The notes under the pieces were generated by a model. It did not search any database and had not been told where the DNA came from. It saw nothing but the letters and a program-made list of their open reading frames with translations. DNA of 64,000 nucleotides from Clostridium ljungdahlii DSM 13528. Lineage in GTDB: Bacteria > Bacillota > Clostridia > Clostridiales > Clostridiaceae. Of the stretch, positions 54,267 through 63,025 are shown piece after piece. The translations under genes were made by a program, and so were the position numbers. The stretch is taken from the NCBI RefSeq assembly GCF_000143685.1, contig NC_014328.1:4216001-4280000 (forward strand), read 5' to 3'. Every line of letters begins with the position of its first letter. Within the stretch, counting starts at the first letter, position 1.

Positions 54267-55424
54267 CTATTTTGATACTGAAGAATTGGAATATAAATTA
54301 AATACTATGTTACCACCTGAAGTATAACCTTGTATGTATATAGGATATTTAAAATCATTTCTAAATTTATAATCTATGTTTCCGTAATCTACCGTAGCAT
54401 CCATTCCTTCAGGGACATAATGAACAGGCATAGTATGATGAGTCCTTTCCGTAGATGTAAGTCCTGCTTTAGCAACTGCATTATAAAGCGTGGTAGATAC
54501 CTGGCATATTCCACCGCCAAGTCCTGACTCCACTTTATCTCCAATAATAACAGGAGCTGCCTCATATCCTTTGGCTGCAGTTCTCTGACCTACAACATCA
54601 TTGAAGCTAAAAGTATCTCCTGGCATTACTACATGTCCATTTATGCTGCTAGTAGCAAGTGATATATTATTTGCTCTTTCACCAGAAGATATGCCGCCAT
54701 AGGCTGTACTAAAACTAGATATTAATGTGTCCACAGGTTTAAGATCATCTTCCTTTATTTTAGCTTTAGTAGTTTTGAGTACCGCTTTTACAGTTAAATC
54801 CTGATCTGAATTATTATCTATTTTAGATTCAATATCTTTTTTCAAAGCTTCTTTATCTACTTTAATCCCATCTTTCTGTGGTATTACTGAAAACTTCACT
54901 CCTCCCATCTCAAGAGATGCATTCACAGGTTCTGTATCAACTTCACTTGCAATTTTATCTACCATATTATCTATAACTTTGGTATTATAAGAAAATTTCA
55001 AATTATAGTTTACATTTTTAGGATTCTTTAATAATTCATATTTTTTAAATATATTGCTGCTTTTTCCATAAGAATAGGCCAACTTTATCGTATCATCCAA
55101 GTTGTACGTAAAACTTAAACTCGAATAAGGTAATTCATAACTTTTATTTCCTGCAGTTATAGTGATTTGTTTCTGTTGAAATTTGTTTAAATATTCGCTG
55201 CTCATTATACTTTTAGCCTGATCTTTAGTTTTTTCAGAAAGATCCGTATTATTTATAGAAACTCTAGGATAAATTAAGTTATCCCAGTATTTTACATCAT
55301 TATAATGGTAAACTATAAATCCGCAGCTTATACTCAAAAAAATAGTTAAAGCAGCTAAACCTAGTATTTTTAATGTTCCGCCTGACTTTCTCTTTGACTT
55401 CCTAGTCTTTCTTTTTCCACTCAT
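54267..55424 (-). CDS. VanW-family protein with peptidoglycan-binding-like domain
   Basis: A ~385-residue envelope protein. A very basic cytoplasmic start (KRKTRKSKRKSGG) and one membrane helix (ILGLAALTIFLSISCGFIVY) lead to an extracytoplasmic part. That part has a PG_binding_4-like region (about 60-230) and a C-terminal VanW domain with FSFNDVVGQRTAAKGYEAAP, GGGICQVSTTLYNAV and HTMPVHYVPEGMDATVDYG. VanW proteins occur in glycopeptide-resistance loci and widely in spore formers; the molecular function is unknown. The start is placed at the second of two adjacent ATGs, six bases from GAGGTG. It is monocistronic. Confidence 0.88.
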   Translation of the reverse strand: MSGKRKTRKSKRKSGGTLKILGLAALTIFLSISCGFIVYHYNDVKYWDNLIYPRVSINNTDLSEKTKDQAKSIMSSEYLNKFQQKQITITAGNKSYELPYSSLSFTYNLDDTIKLAYSYGKSSNIFKKYELLKNPKNVNYNLKFSYNTKVIDNMVDKIASEVDTEPVNASLEMGGVKFSVIPQKDGIKVDKEALKKDIESKIDNNSDQDLTVKAVLKTTKAKIKEDDLKPVDTLISSFSTAYGGISSGERANNISLATSSINGHVVMPGDTFSFNDVVGQRTAAKGYEAAPVIIGDKVESGLGGGICQVSTTLYNAVAKAGLTSTERTHHTMPVHYVPEGMDATVDYGNIDYKFRNDFKYPIYIQGYTSGGNIVFNLYSNSSVSK

Positions 55425-55595
55425 CATTATCACCTCTTCACTTTCACATAGTTATTATACTATAGAGTAATAGCTTTTATATATAAAAATTATTAATTTA
55501 ATTATTACTAATTTGTAACAAACAAACATAACTTTTATGCTATCATGAAAGTATGTTTGTTTTTTAAATATACTTAAATATGGAGGAGTACATAA

Positions 55596-56834
55596 ATGAA
55601 AGCTGAGATATTATGCGTTGGTACAGAGATTTTACTTGGAGATATAGTAAATACAAATGCACAATTTATTTCCAAAGGATTAGCTGATCTTGGTATAGAA
55701 GTGTATCACCAATCTGTTGTGGGAGATAATCCTCAGAGACTTTTAGATGAGTTTAGGAAATCTTTTGAAAGAACTGACATCATAATTACAACTGGAGGAC
55801 TTGGACCTACACAAGATGATCTAACTAAAGAAACTGGTGCTGAATACTTTAACAGGGAAATGATTTTAGATAAAAATTCACTTACCCAATTAGAATCTTA
55901 TTTTAAGAAGATGGGGAAATCAAATTTGGAAGGCAATAATATAAAGCAAGCTTACTTTCCTGAAGGTGCTTCTATATTTCCTAATCCACATGGTACGGCT
56001 CCTGGATGTTGTATGGAGCAAAATGGCAAAATTTTAATAATACTTCCCGGTCCTCCAAAAGAGGCAAAGCCTATGTTTGAAAATTATGTAGTACCATTTT
56101 TAAAAAAGTACAGTAATGGAGTAATAAAATCTAAAACACTGAGAGTTTGTGGTATAGGCGAAAGTTCTATGGCTGAGAGTGTCTCAGATCTTATAAACAA
56201 TAGTGTAAATCCCACTGTAGCTCCTTATGCAAAAGAAAATGATACAATACTTAGAATTACTGCAAGGGCAAATACAGAAGAAGAAGCTGTAGAGCTTATA
56301 AAACCTATAGAATCTAAAATTAGAGAAAAACTAGGGATAAATATATATGGTGAAAATGATGACACTATGGAAGAGGTTATAGGGAAATTATTGATAAATA
56401 AAGAATTAACTATATCTTCTGCAGAATCATGTACTGGTGGGCTAATAGCAGCAAGACTTGTAAATTATCCTGGCATATCTGCTGTATTTAAAGAAGGTGC
56501 TGTCACTTATACCAACGAGGCCAAAATGAAAAGACTAGGAGTAAAAAAGGATACCCTGGACAAATTTACTGCTGTTAGTTCTGAAACTGCAAAAGAAATG
56601 GCAGAAGGTATAGCTAAAACAGCAAATACCGATATAGGCATAGCTACTACAGGCGTTGCAGGTCCTGGCGGCGGTACTTACGAAAATCCTGTAGGTCTAG
56701 TATATATAGGACTTTATATAAATGGAAAGACTTATGTTAAGAAGTGCCAATACTCTGGCAGCAGAGATGTAGTAAGACAAAGAGCAACTATGACTGCTCT
56801 CGATTTGATAAGAAGACACATTATAAACTCATAG
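55596..56834 (+). CDS. cinA: CinA-type competence/damage-inducible protein
   Basis: A 412-residue two-domain protein. The N-terminal MoCF/COG1058 domain (EILCVGTEILLGDIVNTNAQ, TTGGLGPTQDDLTKE, ILPGPPKEAKPMFENYV) is a pyrophosphatase-like module acting on ADP-ribose or NAD-derived substrates. The C-terminal CinA domain (SSAESCTGGLIAARLVNYPG, ATTGVAGPGGGTYENPVGLV) is a nicotinamide-nucleotide amidase. Together they recycle pyridine nucleotides. The start follows GGAGGAGTACATAA. It is not in a recA operon here. A long-hairpin element starts three bases after its stop codon. Confidence 0.93.
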   Translation: MKAEILCVGTEILLGDIVNTNAQFISKGLADLGIEVYHQSVVGDNPQRLLDEFRKSFERTDIIITTGGLGPTQDDLTKETGAEYFNREMILDKNSLTQLESYFKKMGKSNLEGNNIKQAYFPEGASIFPNPHGTAPGCCMEQNGKILIILPGPPKEAKPMFENYVVPFLKKYSNGVIKSKTLRVCGIGESSMAESVSDLINNSVNPTVAPYAKENDTILRITARANTEEEAVELIKPIESKIREKLGINIYGENDDTMEEVIGKLLINKELTISSAESCTGGLIAARLVNYPGISAVFKEGAVTYTNEAKMKRLGVKKDTLDKFTAVSSETAKEMAEGIAKTANTDIGIATTGVAGPGGGTYENPVGLVYIGLYINGKTYVKKCQYSGSRDVVRQRATMTALDLIRRHIINS

Positions 56835-56837
56835 AGT

Positions 56838-57080
56838 TTCTAAACGAAAAATCAACTTATGCTCCGAATATTTTTACAACCACAAGTACGTTAAATATTT
56901 TGATAAGTCTAAGCAGAAAATTTACAAAAATCTAAGACCTTTTGAAAACTCGTACCTCAAACAATTCAAAAGGTCTAAGTTTTTTTGTGAATTTTCCACT
57001 AAGACTTATATACAAAATATTTAAATGTACTTGCTTATTGTAAAGATATGCCTACACATAAGCTGATTTTTTAGTTAGAA
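56838..57080 (+). repeat. Long-hairpin element, copy 2 (after cinA)
   Basis: A 243-bp near-palindrome closely related to copy 1, in opposite chromosomal orientation. Ends are TTCTAAAC (56838) and GTTAGAA (57074-57080). The apical stem is AGACCTTTTGA (56935-56945) with TCAAAAGGTCT (56966-56976), where copy 1 has AGAACTTTTGA with TCAAAAGTTCT: two A-T pairs replaced by C-G on both strands. The 20-nt loop (56946-56965) is the exact reverse complement of copy 1's. It starts 3 bases after the cinA stop, and the cinA transcript would read AAACUCGUACCUCA in the loop. Confidence 0.8.
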
Positions 57081-57185
57081 CCACTATAGATTGTAAATCT
57101 TGGTTGTATTTATAACTTTAGCATTTAAATCAAACTGGCAATTTGGATAAGTTTAATTGTAGAGTTAACTATCTATATGTACAAA
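57081..57185. other. Spacer between hairpin elements 2 and 3
   Basis: AT-rich, about 105 bp, with no open frame, promoter or terminator that I can support. Confidence 0.4.
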
Positions 57186-57428
57186 TTCTAACTAAAAGTT
57201 AAAATATACTTGACGATATTCTGACAAAATTGAAATCACACTTAAAAACTTTTCTTATAAGTCTTAGATTCGTATTTTTTGAAAATCTTAGAAGCTTAGA
57301 TATGTCTGAGGTACGAGTTTATCTAAGCTTCTTTAGATTTTCAAAATACGAACTATAGACTTATCAAAAGTTTTTATGGTGATGAAATTTGTCAGCATAT
57401 CCTCTGTATATTCAACTTTTACTTAGAA
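57186..57428 (-). repeat. Long-hairpin element, copy 3 (after nth)
   Basis: A 243-bp near-palindrome with ends TTCTAACT (57186) and ACTTAGAA (57421-57428). Its arm sequence differs from copies 1 and 2 over most of its length yet still pairs: CTGACAAA with TTTGTCAG, AAAACTTTT with AAAAGTTTT, TTCGTATTTT with AAAATACGAA, and AGAAGCTTAGAT (57290-57301) with ATCTAAGCTTCT (57321-57332). Only ATAAGTCT/AGACTTAT and the loop TGAGGTACGAGTTT are kept. It ends 21 bases from the nth stop. In the nth transcript the loop reads AAACUCGUACCUCA. Confidence 0.8.
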
Positions 57429-57449
57429 ACTCTATGTAAATTCTAAACT

Positions 57450-58094
57450 TCAAGACTTAGTTTCCTCTGGATGATTGAAGTATTCACAATAAGGGGCTAG
57501 AGGGCAATGCTCACAATCAGGTTTTCTTGACTTACATATGCGCCTTCCATGCCATATTAAATAATGATGTGAATCACTCCACATACTTTTAGGTATATTT
57601 TTCATAAGTTCCATTTCTACTTTGTGAGGAGTAGTCCCTTTTGCAATTCCAAGTCTATTTGATACTCTAAATACATGAGTATCCACTGCAATTGCTGGAA
57701 CTCCAAAGGCGTTTGATAAAACAACATCCGCAGTTTTTCTGCCTACTCCTGGAAGTTCTATCAATTGTTCCATAGTATGTGGTACCTCTCCATCATACTT
57801 TTCAACAAGTTCTCTGCTAGTTGCAAGTATATTCTTGCTTTTATTTCTAAAAAAGCCACAGCTTTTTATCTTTTCTCCTAATTCTTCCTCTGTTAGAGAT
57901 ATCATTTTTTCAGGGGTATTATATTGTTTATACAATTCTGATGTAACTTTATTCACTCTTACATCGGTGCATTGAGCTGAAAGCATAGTGGACACTAGCA
58001 ATTCATAAGGAGATCCAAAATTCAATGCACATTTAGCTTCTGGATAGGTTTCTTTCAGTACTTTCAATATATTATCTATATTTTGTTTATCCAA
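57450..58094 (-). CDS. nth: Endonuclease III
   Basis: A 214-residue base-excision repair glycosylase/AP lyase for oxidised pyrimidines. The helix-hairpin-helix and catalytic region is LIELPGVGRKTADVVLSNAF then GVPAIAVDTHVFRVSNRLG, with the catalytic Lys in the first motif and Asp in VDTHV. The [4Fe-4S] ligands are C-x6-C-x2-C-x5-C (CKSRKPDCEHCPLAPYC). It starts at TTG (58094) behind GAAGGTGAT. It lies 15 bp after plsC in the same direction. Confidence 0.96.
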   Translation of the reverse strand: MDKQNIDNILKVLKETYPEAKCALNFGSPYELLVSTMLSAQCTDVRVNKVTSELYKQYNTPEKMISLTEEELGEKIKSCGFFRNKSKNILATSRELVEKYDGEVPHTMEQLIELPGVGRKTADVVLSNAFGVPAIAVDTHVFRVSNRLGIAKGTTPHKVEMELMKNIPKSMWSDSHHYLIWHGRRICKSRKPDCEHCPLAPYCEYFNHPEETKS

Positions 58095-58109
58095 TTTTTA
58101 TCACCTTCG

Positions 58110-58823
58110 TTAAGACTTGTATACTCCTCTATATTGTTCAGGCAAAAGTTCTGCTATTTTTTTCATAAATAAATCTGATATTCTGTCTTCATATACATGT
58201 TTGTTTTCACCTTTATCTTGGGGCGGTATATCTATCTGCTTTCCTATGTTTACATTTACCTCTGCATTATGAAAACTTTCTAGAGCCATATCCTTGTCAC
58301 TTATAGGTAAAAGTTTTTCAGTACCAGAGATACCAATAGGAAGAATTGCAGCCTTAGTTAGTTTCTGTATTAAAACTACCCCTCTTTTTCCTTTTGCTAA
58401 GCTCGCTGTTCTACTTCTCGTTCCCTCAGGAAACATAAGTATATTATTACCACTTTTTACGGTCTTTATAACTTTAGATATAGCATCCTTGTCCGCACTA
58501 TTTGGTTTTATATTGATGGTCTTTGTAATACACATACCAAGCTGAGTTAAAGAATTTTGATTCAATTTTTTACCTGCTACAAAAGTCAGGTTTTCCGATT
58601 TAAGTACTCTACTTAATACAAGAGCATCAGAATTACTTAAATGATTGCAGATAAATATTACAGGTCTTTCCACTTCATTTAGATTTTCAATGCCTTTTAC
58701 TTTTATATCTGCACATCTATTTAAGTAACCACCTAATATTTTTTTTGAAATATACGCTAGAAGTCCTTTAGGGAGATGTCCCATTAGCTTGACCATCCAT
58801 GGAGAAATCATAAATAAATCCAC
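58110..58823 (-). CDS. plsC: 1-acyl-sn-glycerol-3-phosphate acyltransferase
   Basis: A 237-residue membrane-associated acyltransferase making phosphatidic acid from lysophosphatidic acid. Motif I is ICNHLSNSDALVLSR (H-x4-D). Motif III is FPEGTRSRTASLAKGKRG, and the PIGISGTEKLLP motif IV follows. Length is normal. The start follows AAAGGAAAGGTGGATTT. It is the middle gene of the leftward group queG-plsC-nth; the spacing (51 bp to queG, 15 bp to nth) is consistent with one transcript. Confidence 0.9.
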   Translation of the reverse strand: MDLFMISPWMVKLMGHLPKGLLAYISKKILGGYLNRCADIKVKGIENLNEVERPVIFICNHLSNSDALVLSRVLKSENLTFVAGKKLNQNSLTQLGMCITKTINIKPNSADKDAISKVIKTVKSGNNILMFPEGTRSRTASLAKGKRGVVLIQKLTKAAILPIGISGTEKLLPISDKDMALESFHNAEVNVNIGKQIDIPPQDKGENKHVYEDRISDLFMKKIAELLPEQYRGVYKS

Positions 58824-58874
58824 CTTTCCTTTTATATATGGTATACTTTTTTAAATGTACCTCTCTAATATAAA

Positions 58875-59861
58875 TTATAATTTTAAAACCTGTAAAAGTC
58901 TATCATAATAATCTCTTACATAGGTAGATCTTATGTTTTTATATTCCAAATTAATACTTTTATTTAATGTAAGCATATTTATAAGCGCATTTCTCTGAAT
59001 AATATTTTTACCTCTCCATCCACAGGATGTGTTTTTGTATTTCTCTGTAAATTCTTTTTTATCCATATCTACAATTTCATTTAAATCAACTCTATTCATA
59101 AAATCAAAAGGTTTAAAATCCTGTATATTAGAAAAAGCAACCTTACTATTATACGGACATACTTTTTGGCAAGTGTCGCATCCAAATAATCTTCCTTGAA
59201 ATTGTAAAAACCATTTATTATCTATATGTTTTTTTTGAGTTATATATGACATACATATATTAGAATTTTTATCTCCAAGCAAAGCGCCTGTAGGACACGA
59301 TGTTTGGCATAAACTACAGCTGCCACACTTACTATCTAGTGGGATATCAGCTTCTACTTTTATATCAGTTATTATTTCTCCTAAAAAAACATAAGATCCA
59401 TATTTCTCTGTAATAATCATATTGTTTTTTCCTATAAACCCTATTCCACACTGAAAAGCTATATATCTCTCAGGCAAGGAATTGCTATCTACAAAGTATA
59501 CGGCTTTTCCCCCTAAACCTTTTATAAAATTACACACTTTTTGTAAATAATAACGTGCTACTATATGGTAATCTTTTCCTCTAGTATATAGAGAAAAGCT
59601 TACATTTTCCTCATCTTGCTTTTCAAATAAATAGGGAAAGGCAATGGATACTATTGTCTTTCCCCCATCCATATACACATATGGATTAACTCTATTTTCA
59701 ATATTCTTTTCTTCGAATTCATTTTCAAGCAAATTTTCTTTTCTATATTTGAAACTATCTTTTAATTCGGTGAATATTCTGCATTTTGTAAATCCTACAG
59801 TATTCAATCCAATCTTATTACAGTAACTCAATATATCTTCCTTATAGTTCAAACCTTTCAC
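58875..59861 (-). CDS. queG: Epoxyqueuosine reductase
   Basis: A 328-residue cobalamin- and iron-sulfur-dependent enzyme catalysing the last step of queuosine synthesis on tRNA. It has the N-terminal DUF1730 region (ILSYCNKIGLNTVGFTKCRI) and a central Cbl-binding region (YTRGKDYHIVARYYLQKVC, CGIGFIGKNNMIITEKYGSY). Two 4Fe-4S motifs are CGSCSLCQTSCPTGAL and CDTCQKVCPYN. A C-terminal helical segment follows. It is shorter than the ~380 residues of many relatives, with a trimmed C-terminus. No other que genes are nearby. Confidence 0.88.
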   Translation of the reverse strand: MKGLNYKEDILSYCNKIGLNTVGFTKCRIFTELKDSFKYRKENLLENEFEEKNIENRVNPYVYMDGGKTIVSIAFPYLFEKQDEENVSFSLYTRGKDYHIVARYYLQKVCNFIKGLGGKAVYFVDSNSLPERYIAFQCGIGFIGKNNMIITEKYGSYVFLGEIITDIKVEADIPLDSKCGSCSLCQTSCPTGALLGDKNSNICMSYITQKKHIDNKWFLQFQGRLFGCDTCQKVCPYNSKVAFSNIQDFKPFDFMNRVDLNEIVDMDKKEFTEKYKNTSCGWRGKNIIQRNALINMLTLNKSINLEYKNIRSTYVRDYYDRLLQVLKL

Positions 59862-59877
59862 CTGCTTATTATAGAAA

Positions 59878-60471
59878 TTATATTATCATTTCATTATATA
59901 TCTTTTTTCTTCTTCCTGCATAGTCTTTTATTTCTATAACAGTATTACTCTCAGCCTTAACTACTTTAGCTGGTATACCTACTACAGTGCAATTTGCTGG
60001 TATATCTTTCAAAACTACTGAATTTGCACCTACTTTTACATTATCGCCTACAACTATTGGCCCTAAAAGTTTTGCTCCACTTCCTATAAATACGTTATTC
60101 CCTACTGTAGGATGCCTTTTTCCTGTATCCTTTCCTGTTCCTCCTAAAGTCACTCCATGGTAAAGCGTTACATTATCTCCAACCTCTGCAGTTTCACCTA
60201 TAACAACACCCATGCCATGATCTATAAATAATCCCTTTCCTATTTTAGCCCCTGGGTGTATTTCTATTCCAGTTAAACCCCTAGCAATTTGTGATATTAA
60301 CCTAGCAATAAAGAAACATTTCTTATTATAAAAAAAATGTGCTATTCTATACTGTATCAAAGCATGAATAAAAGGATATAATATAAAAACCTCTAACGGA
60401 TTCCTAGCCGCTGGATCATTTTTCATAGCATTTTTAATATCATAAGCTAATAGCTTAAATGGGTTTCTCAT
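59878..60471 (-). CDS. cysE: Serine O-acetyltransferase (EpsC/CysE)
   Basis: A 197-residue enzyme forming O-acetylserine from serine and acetyl-CoA, the first step of cysteine synthesis. An N-terminal helical part ([20 protein letters not shown]) is followed by the left-handed beta-helix hexapeptide repeats ([40 protein letters not shown]), with the catalytic His in DHGMG and [12 protein letters not shown]. The short N-terminus is typical of the EpsC type. It lies 220 bp downstream of cysK and may share the T-box-controlled transcript. Confidence 0.94.
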   Translation of the reverse strand: MRNPFKLLAYDIKNAMKNDPAARNPLEVFILYPFIHALIQYRIAHFFYNKKCFFIARLISQIARGLTGIEIHPGAKIGKGLFIDHGMGVVIGETAEVGDNVTLYHGVTLGGTGKDTGKRHPTVGNNVFIGSGAKLLGPIVVGDNVKVGANSVVLKDIPANCTVVGIPAKVVKAESNTVIEIKDYAGRRKKIYNEMII

Positions 60472-60691
60472 TGTTTTCTCCTTTCAAATTTATTGCTCAA
60501 ATTTTGACTTAACATAAAAATAATGCTAAGTAATCCATTCATAATGCACAATCCACAATTAAGATGATTTTTATGTTACCATAGAAAGTTTAAAAATTTA
60601 ACGTCCATCCTACTTAGTTTTTAGATTCTTCATAACCCTAGCAAATAAAAATCCACCAAAATTGTGAACTGTGAATTTATTGAATTACATA

Positions 60692-61603
60692 CTAATCATA
60701 TAATCCCATGGATAGATATTTCTCTCCTCCATCTGGTGCTACAGTTACTACTTTTTTACCTTTTCCAAGTTTTTTTGCCACTTGAATTGCTGCAGCTATA
60801 TTAGCTCCTGAGGATATACCAACTAGTATTCCCTCTTCTTTTCCCATAAGTTTAGCATATTTAAAAGCATCTTCATCTGTTACAGTTATGATCTCATCTA
60901 CAATTTCTGATTTGTAGATATCAGGTACAAACCCTGCTCCTATACCTTGTATTTTGTGAGCACCAGTTTTACCTCCTGATAGAACTGGTGAACCTGCTGG
61001 CTCTACTGCAACTACCTTTACATCTTTATTGTGCTTTTTCAAGTTTTCTCCTACTCCTATTGCTGTTCCACCAGTACCAACACCAGCTACGAAAGCATCT
61101 ACATCTTTTAAATCCTTTAAAATTTCCTCTGCTGTAGTTTCATAATGTTTTTTAGGATTAGCAGTATTTATAAATTGTTGTGGTATATAGTACCCCTCTT
61201 TATCTTTACCAATTTCATAGGATTTCTCTATAGCTCCTTTCATGCCTTTAGCTCCATCTGTCAAAACTAATTCTGCACCATAAGCCTTTATCATATTTCT
61301 TCTCTCTACACTCATAGTTTCTGGCATTACAATTGTAACTTTATATCCTTTTAATTTTCCTATCATTGCAAGAGCTATACCCATATTACCACTAGTTGGC
61401 TCCACTATTGTGTCACCCTTTTTTAAAAGTCCTTCTCTTTCAGCTCTTTCAACCATACCAAGGGCAGCTCTGTCTTTAATACTTCCACCAGGATTAAATT
61501 TTTCAAGTTTAACATATATATCAGCTGCGTCCTCATTTTTAAAATTATCAAGTTTAAACAAAGGTGTATTACCTATCATATCTATAGCATTAGTAAATAT
61601 CAT
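60692..61603 (-). CDS. cysK: Cysteine synthase (O-acetylserine thiol-lyase)
   Basis: A ~303-residue PLP enzyme making cysteine from O-acetylserine and sulfide. The PLP lysine is in [20 protein letters not shown]. The substrate loop is [20 protein letters not shown], the phosphate loop is [15 protein letters not shown], and [11 protein letters not shown] is present. The start is the ATG at 61603, seven bases after GGGAGG; an earlier TTG belongs to the ribosome site. A complete T-box leader with a cysteine specifier lies directly upstream, so expression should rise when tRNA-Cys is uncharged. Confidence 0.95.
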   Translation of the reverse strand: MIFTNAIDMIGNTPLFKLDNFKNEDAADIYVKLEKFNPGGSIKDRAALGMVERAEREGLLKKGDTIVEPTSGNMGIALAMIGKLKGYKVTIVMPETMSVERRNMIKAYGAELVLTDGAKGMKGAIEKSYEIGKDKEGYYIPQQFINTANPKKHYETTAEEILKDLKDVDAFVAGVGTGGTAIGVGENLKKHNKDVKVVAVEPAGSPVLSGGKTGAHKIQGIGAGFVPDIYKSEIVDEIITVTDEDAFKYAKLMGKEEGILVGISSGANIAAAIQVAKKLGKGKKVVTVAPDGGEKYLSMGLYD

Positions 61604-61671
61604 TTTAATACCTCCCAAAATTTTATATAAAAATTAATATTTTAAGCATGAAATTTTACTTTGAAATTAAA

Positions 61672-61956
61672 AAAACTTCATCTCTATATGTTATATAGAG
61701 ACGAAGTTTATACTCCGTGGTTCCACTCTAATTAGATTTTTAAAAAAATCCAACTCTTAATCGAACACAGCGCTATGTTCTATCACTATAACGGGTGAAT
61801 CCGATGTAATCTACTATTAATTCGACCACATAACTCCAAAGGGCACTTCACTTAAACTTAATTTAGAAACTTTCACCAACTGTTTCTTCTCTGCAAAATT
61901 TAATTTAAGTTACTTTTCTTTTTCAAAGTATTCTTGAGTGTTTTACTATGATTTAT
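61672..61956 (-). promoter_or_regulatory. T-box riboswitch (Cys specifier) for cysK-cysE
   Basis: The leader contains the T-box core AGAGTGGAACCACGGAGT (61729-61712), whose UGGN region binds the tRNA acceptor end. Stem I is upstream, with GAAGTGCCCTTTGGAGT; TGC there (61845-61843) fits a cysteine specifier. A terminator hairpin is formed by ACTTCGTCTCTATAT and ATAGAGATGAAGT followed by TTTTTT (61708-61672). Uncharged tRNA-Cys should favour the antiterminator. Assignment of the specifier rests on position and on the downstream cysteine genes. Confidence 0.88.
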
Positions 61957-61962
61957 ATTTAT

Positions 61963-61990
61963 ATTATACAACTACCTAAATTTTTGTCAA
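61963..61990 (-). promoter_or_regulatory. Promoter of the T-box-cysK transcript
   Basis: Minus strand TTGACA (61990-61985), 16-bp spacer, TATAAT (61968-61963). This places the start site near 61956, just before the T-box stem I. Confidence 0.75.
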
Positions 61991-62060
61991 TAATATTTTT
62001 AATTTTATATAAAACTTTTTTGTCCTATGGTTACCATTACTGACACCACCATCTTCTATA

Positions 62061-62121
62061 AGGTTCAGCTGGAGAAAGTCATAACTATAAGAACTCCATC
62101 TAAACCTAAGAATCACTTGAT
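62061..62121 (-). repeat. Hairpin with dispersed 30-nt sequence, copy B
   Basis: On the minus strand AGGTTTAGATGGAG (62107-62094) can pair with CTCCAGCTGAACCT (62074-62061) with one wobble and one mismatch. The 30 bases 62121-62092 match 4098-4127 at 24 positions, all differences being transitions. The surrounding minus-strand frame is open for about 65 codons after the BrkB stop, but without a convincing start. It lies 53 bp past the BrkB stop. Confidence 0.4.
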
Positions 62122-62173
62122 ACAGCTTTAGAAAATTTATACAAGCAAGTGTGCTGATACACGAAAAACACAG

Positions 62174-63025
62174 CTAAAATCTATTTTTTTCTCTTTTAAA
62201 TAATACTGAGTTAAATTCTCCTCCTAAAATAGTTATTGTAGATAGAATAAAAAGCCACGTTAAAAGGATTATTACAGCTCCTATACTTCCATAAATTTTA
62301 GAATAATTTCCAAAATTATTTACATAAAAGGCAAAACCCATAGAAGCTATTACGATACCTATAGTTGAAAAAACAGCACCAGGTAATACCTTTCTCCAAG
62401 TAAGCCTTACATTTGGGGTAAAAATATACACTGCTGCAAATATTAATATAGTTCCAAAAAATATAATCACATATCGTAATATATTCCATAAAAATCCAAA
62501 TCCTTCGGAAAGCCCTAACCTAAAAGCTAAAAAACTTCCAATCATTTGACCAAATACTAAAAACAATAAAGTGCATAATATTATCAACGTTACTCCTAGT
62601 GTGCATAGTATAGATATAATATATATCTTAAATATGGATCTAGTTTCTCTTTGATCATATGCTTTATTCAATCCTTTTATAACAGCATGGAATCCTCCTG
62701 ATAGCGCCCATAATGTAAGAATTAAACTTAAACATAAAAGTTCAATATTTTTGCTATTAGCAGTTTTAATTACCGTATTTTCTATTAATTCCAGTGCATT
62801 TTTAGGCAATACATTACTTAAAATTAGCAATATATCATTACTACTTATATCACTATACCCTATAAGGCTTATAAAAAATACCAAAAAAGGGAAAATAGAA
62901 AATAATAAGCTATATGCAAGTTGTGAAGCCAGCGCTAATACATCATCTTGTATAAATCTAAAAATAAATTCCTTTAATTTACTAACTGCTCTTTCCTTCA
63001 AAGAAAATTCTCCTCTTTTAGGCAT
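62174..63025 (-). CDS. YihY/BrkB-family membrane protein
   Basis: A 283-residue membrane protein with about six to seven helices. Family motifs are DDVLALASQLAYSLLFSIFP, the SGGFHAVIKGLNKAYDQRET loop, YIFTPNVRLTWRKVLPGAVF and NFGNYSKIYGSIGAVIILLT, with a final LGGEFNSVLF. It was once called ribonuclease BN, but the family is now regarded as an inner-membrane protein of unknown, possibly transport, function. The ribosome site (AGAGGAGAATTTTC) is inside the start region, and the ATG at 63025 is the family's normal start. It appears monocistronic. Confidence 0.88.
   Translation of the reverse strand: MPKRGEFSLKERAVSKLKEFIFRFIQDDVLALASQLAYSLLFSIFPFLVFFISLIGYSDISSNDILLILSNVLPKNALELIENTVIKTANSKNIELLCLSLILTLWALSGGFHAVIKGLNKAYDQRETRSIFKIYIISILCTLGVTLIILCTLLFLVFGQMIGSFLAFRLGLSEGFGFLWNILRYVIIFFGTILIFAAVYIFTPNVRLTWRKVLPGAVFSTIGIVIASMGFAFYVNNFGNYSKIYGSIGAVIILLTWLFILSTITILGGEFNSVLFKREKNRF

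Noticed and set aside
50353-57428. CRISPR array, as an explanation for the repeated sequences
   Set aside because: Only three widely spaced copies of 243 bp palindromes, with no short regular repeats, no spacers and no cas genes.
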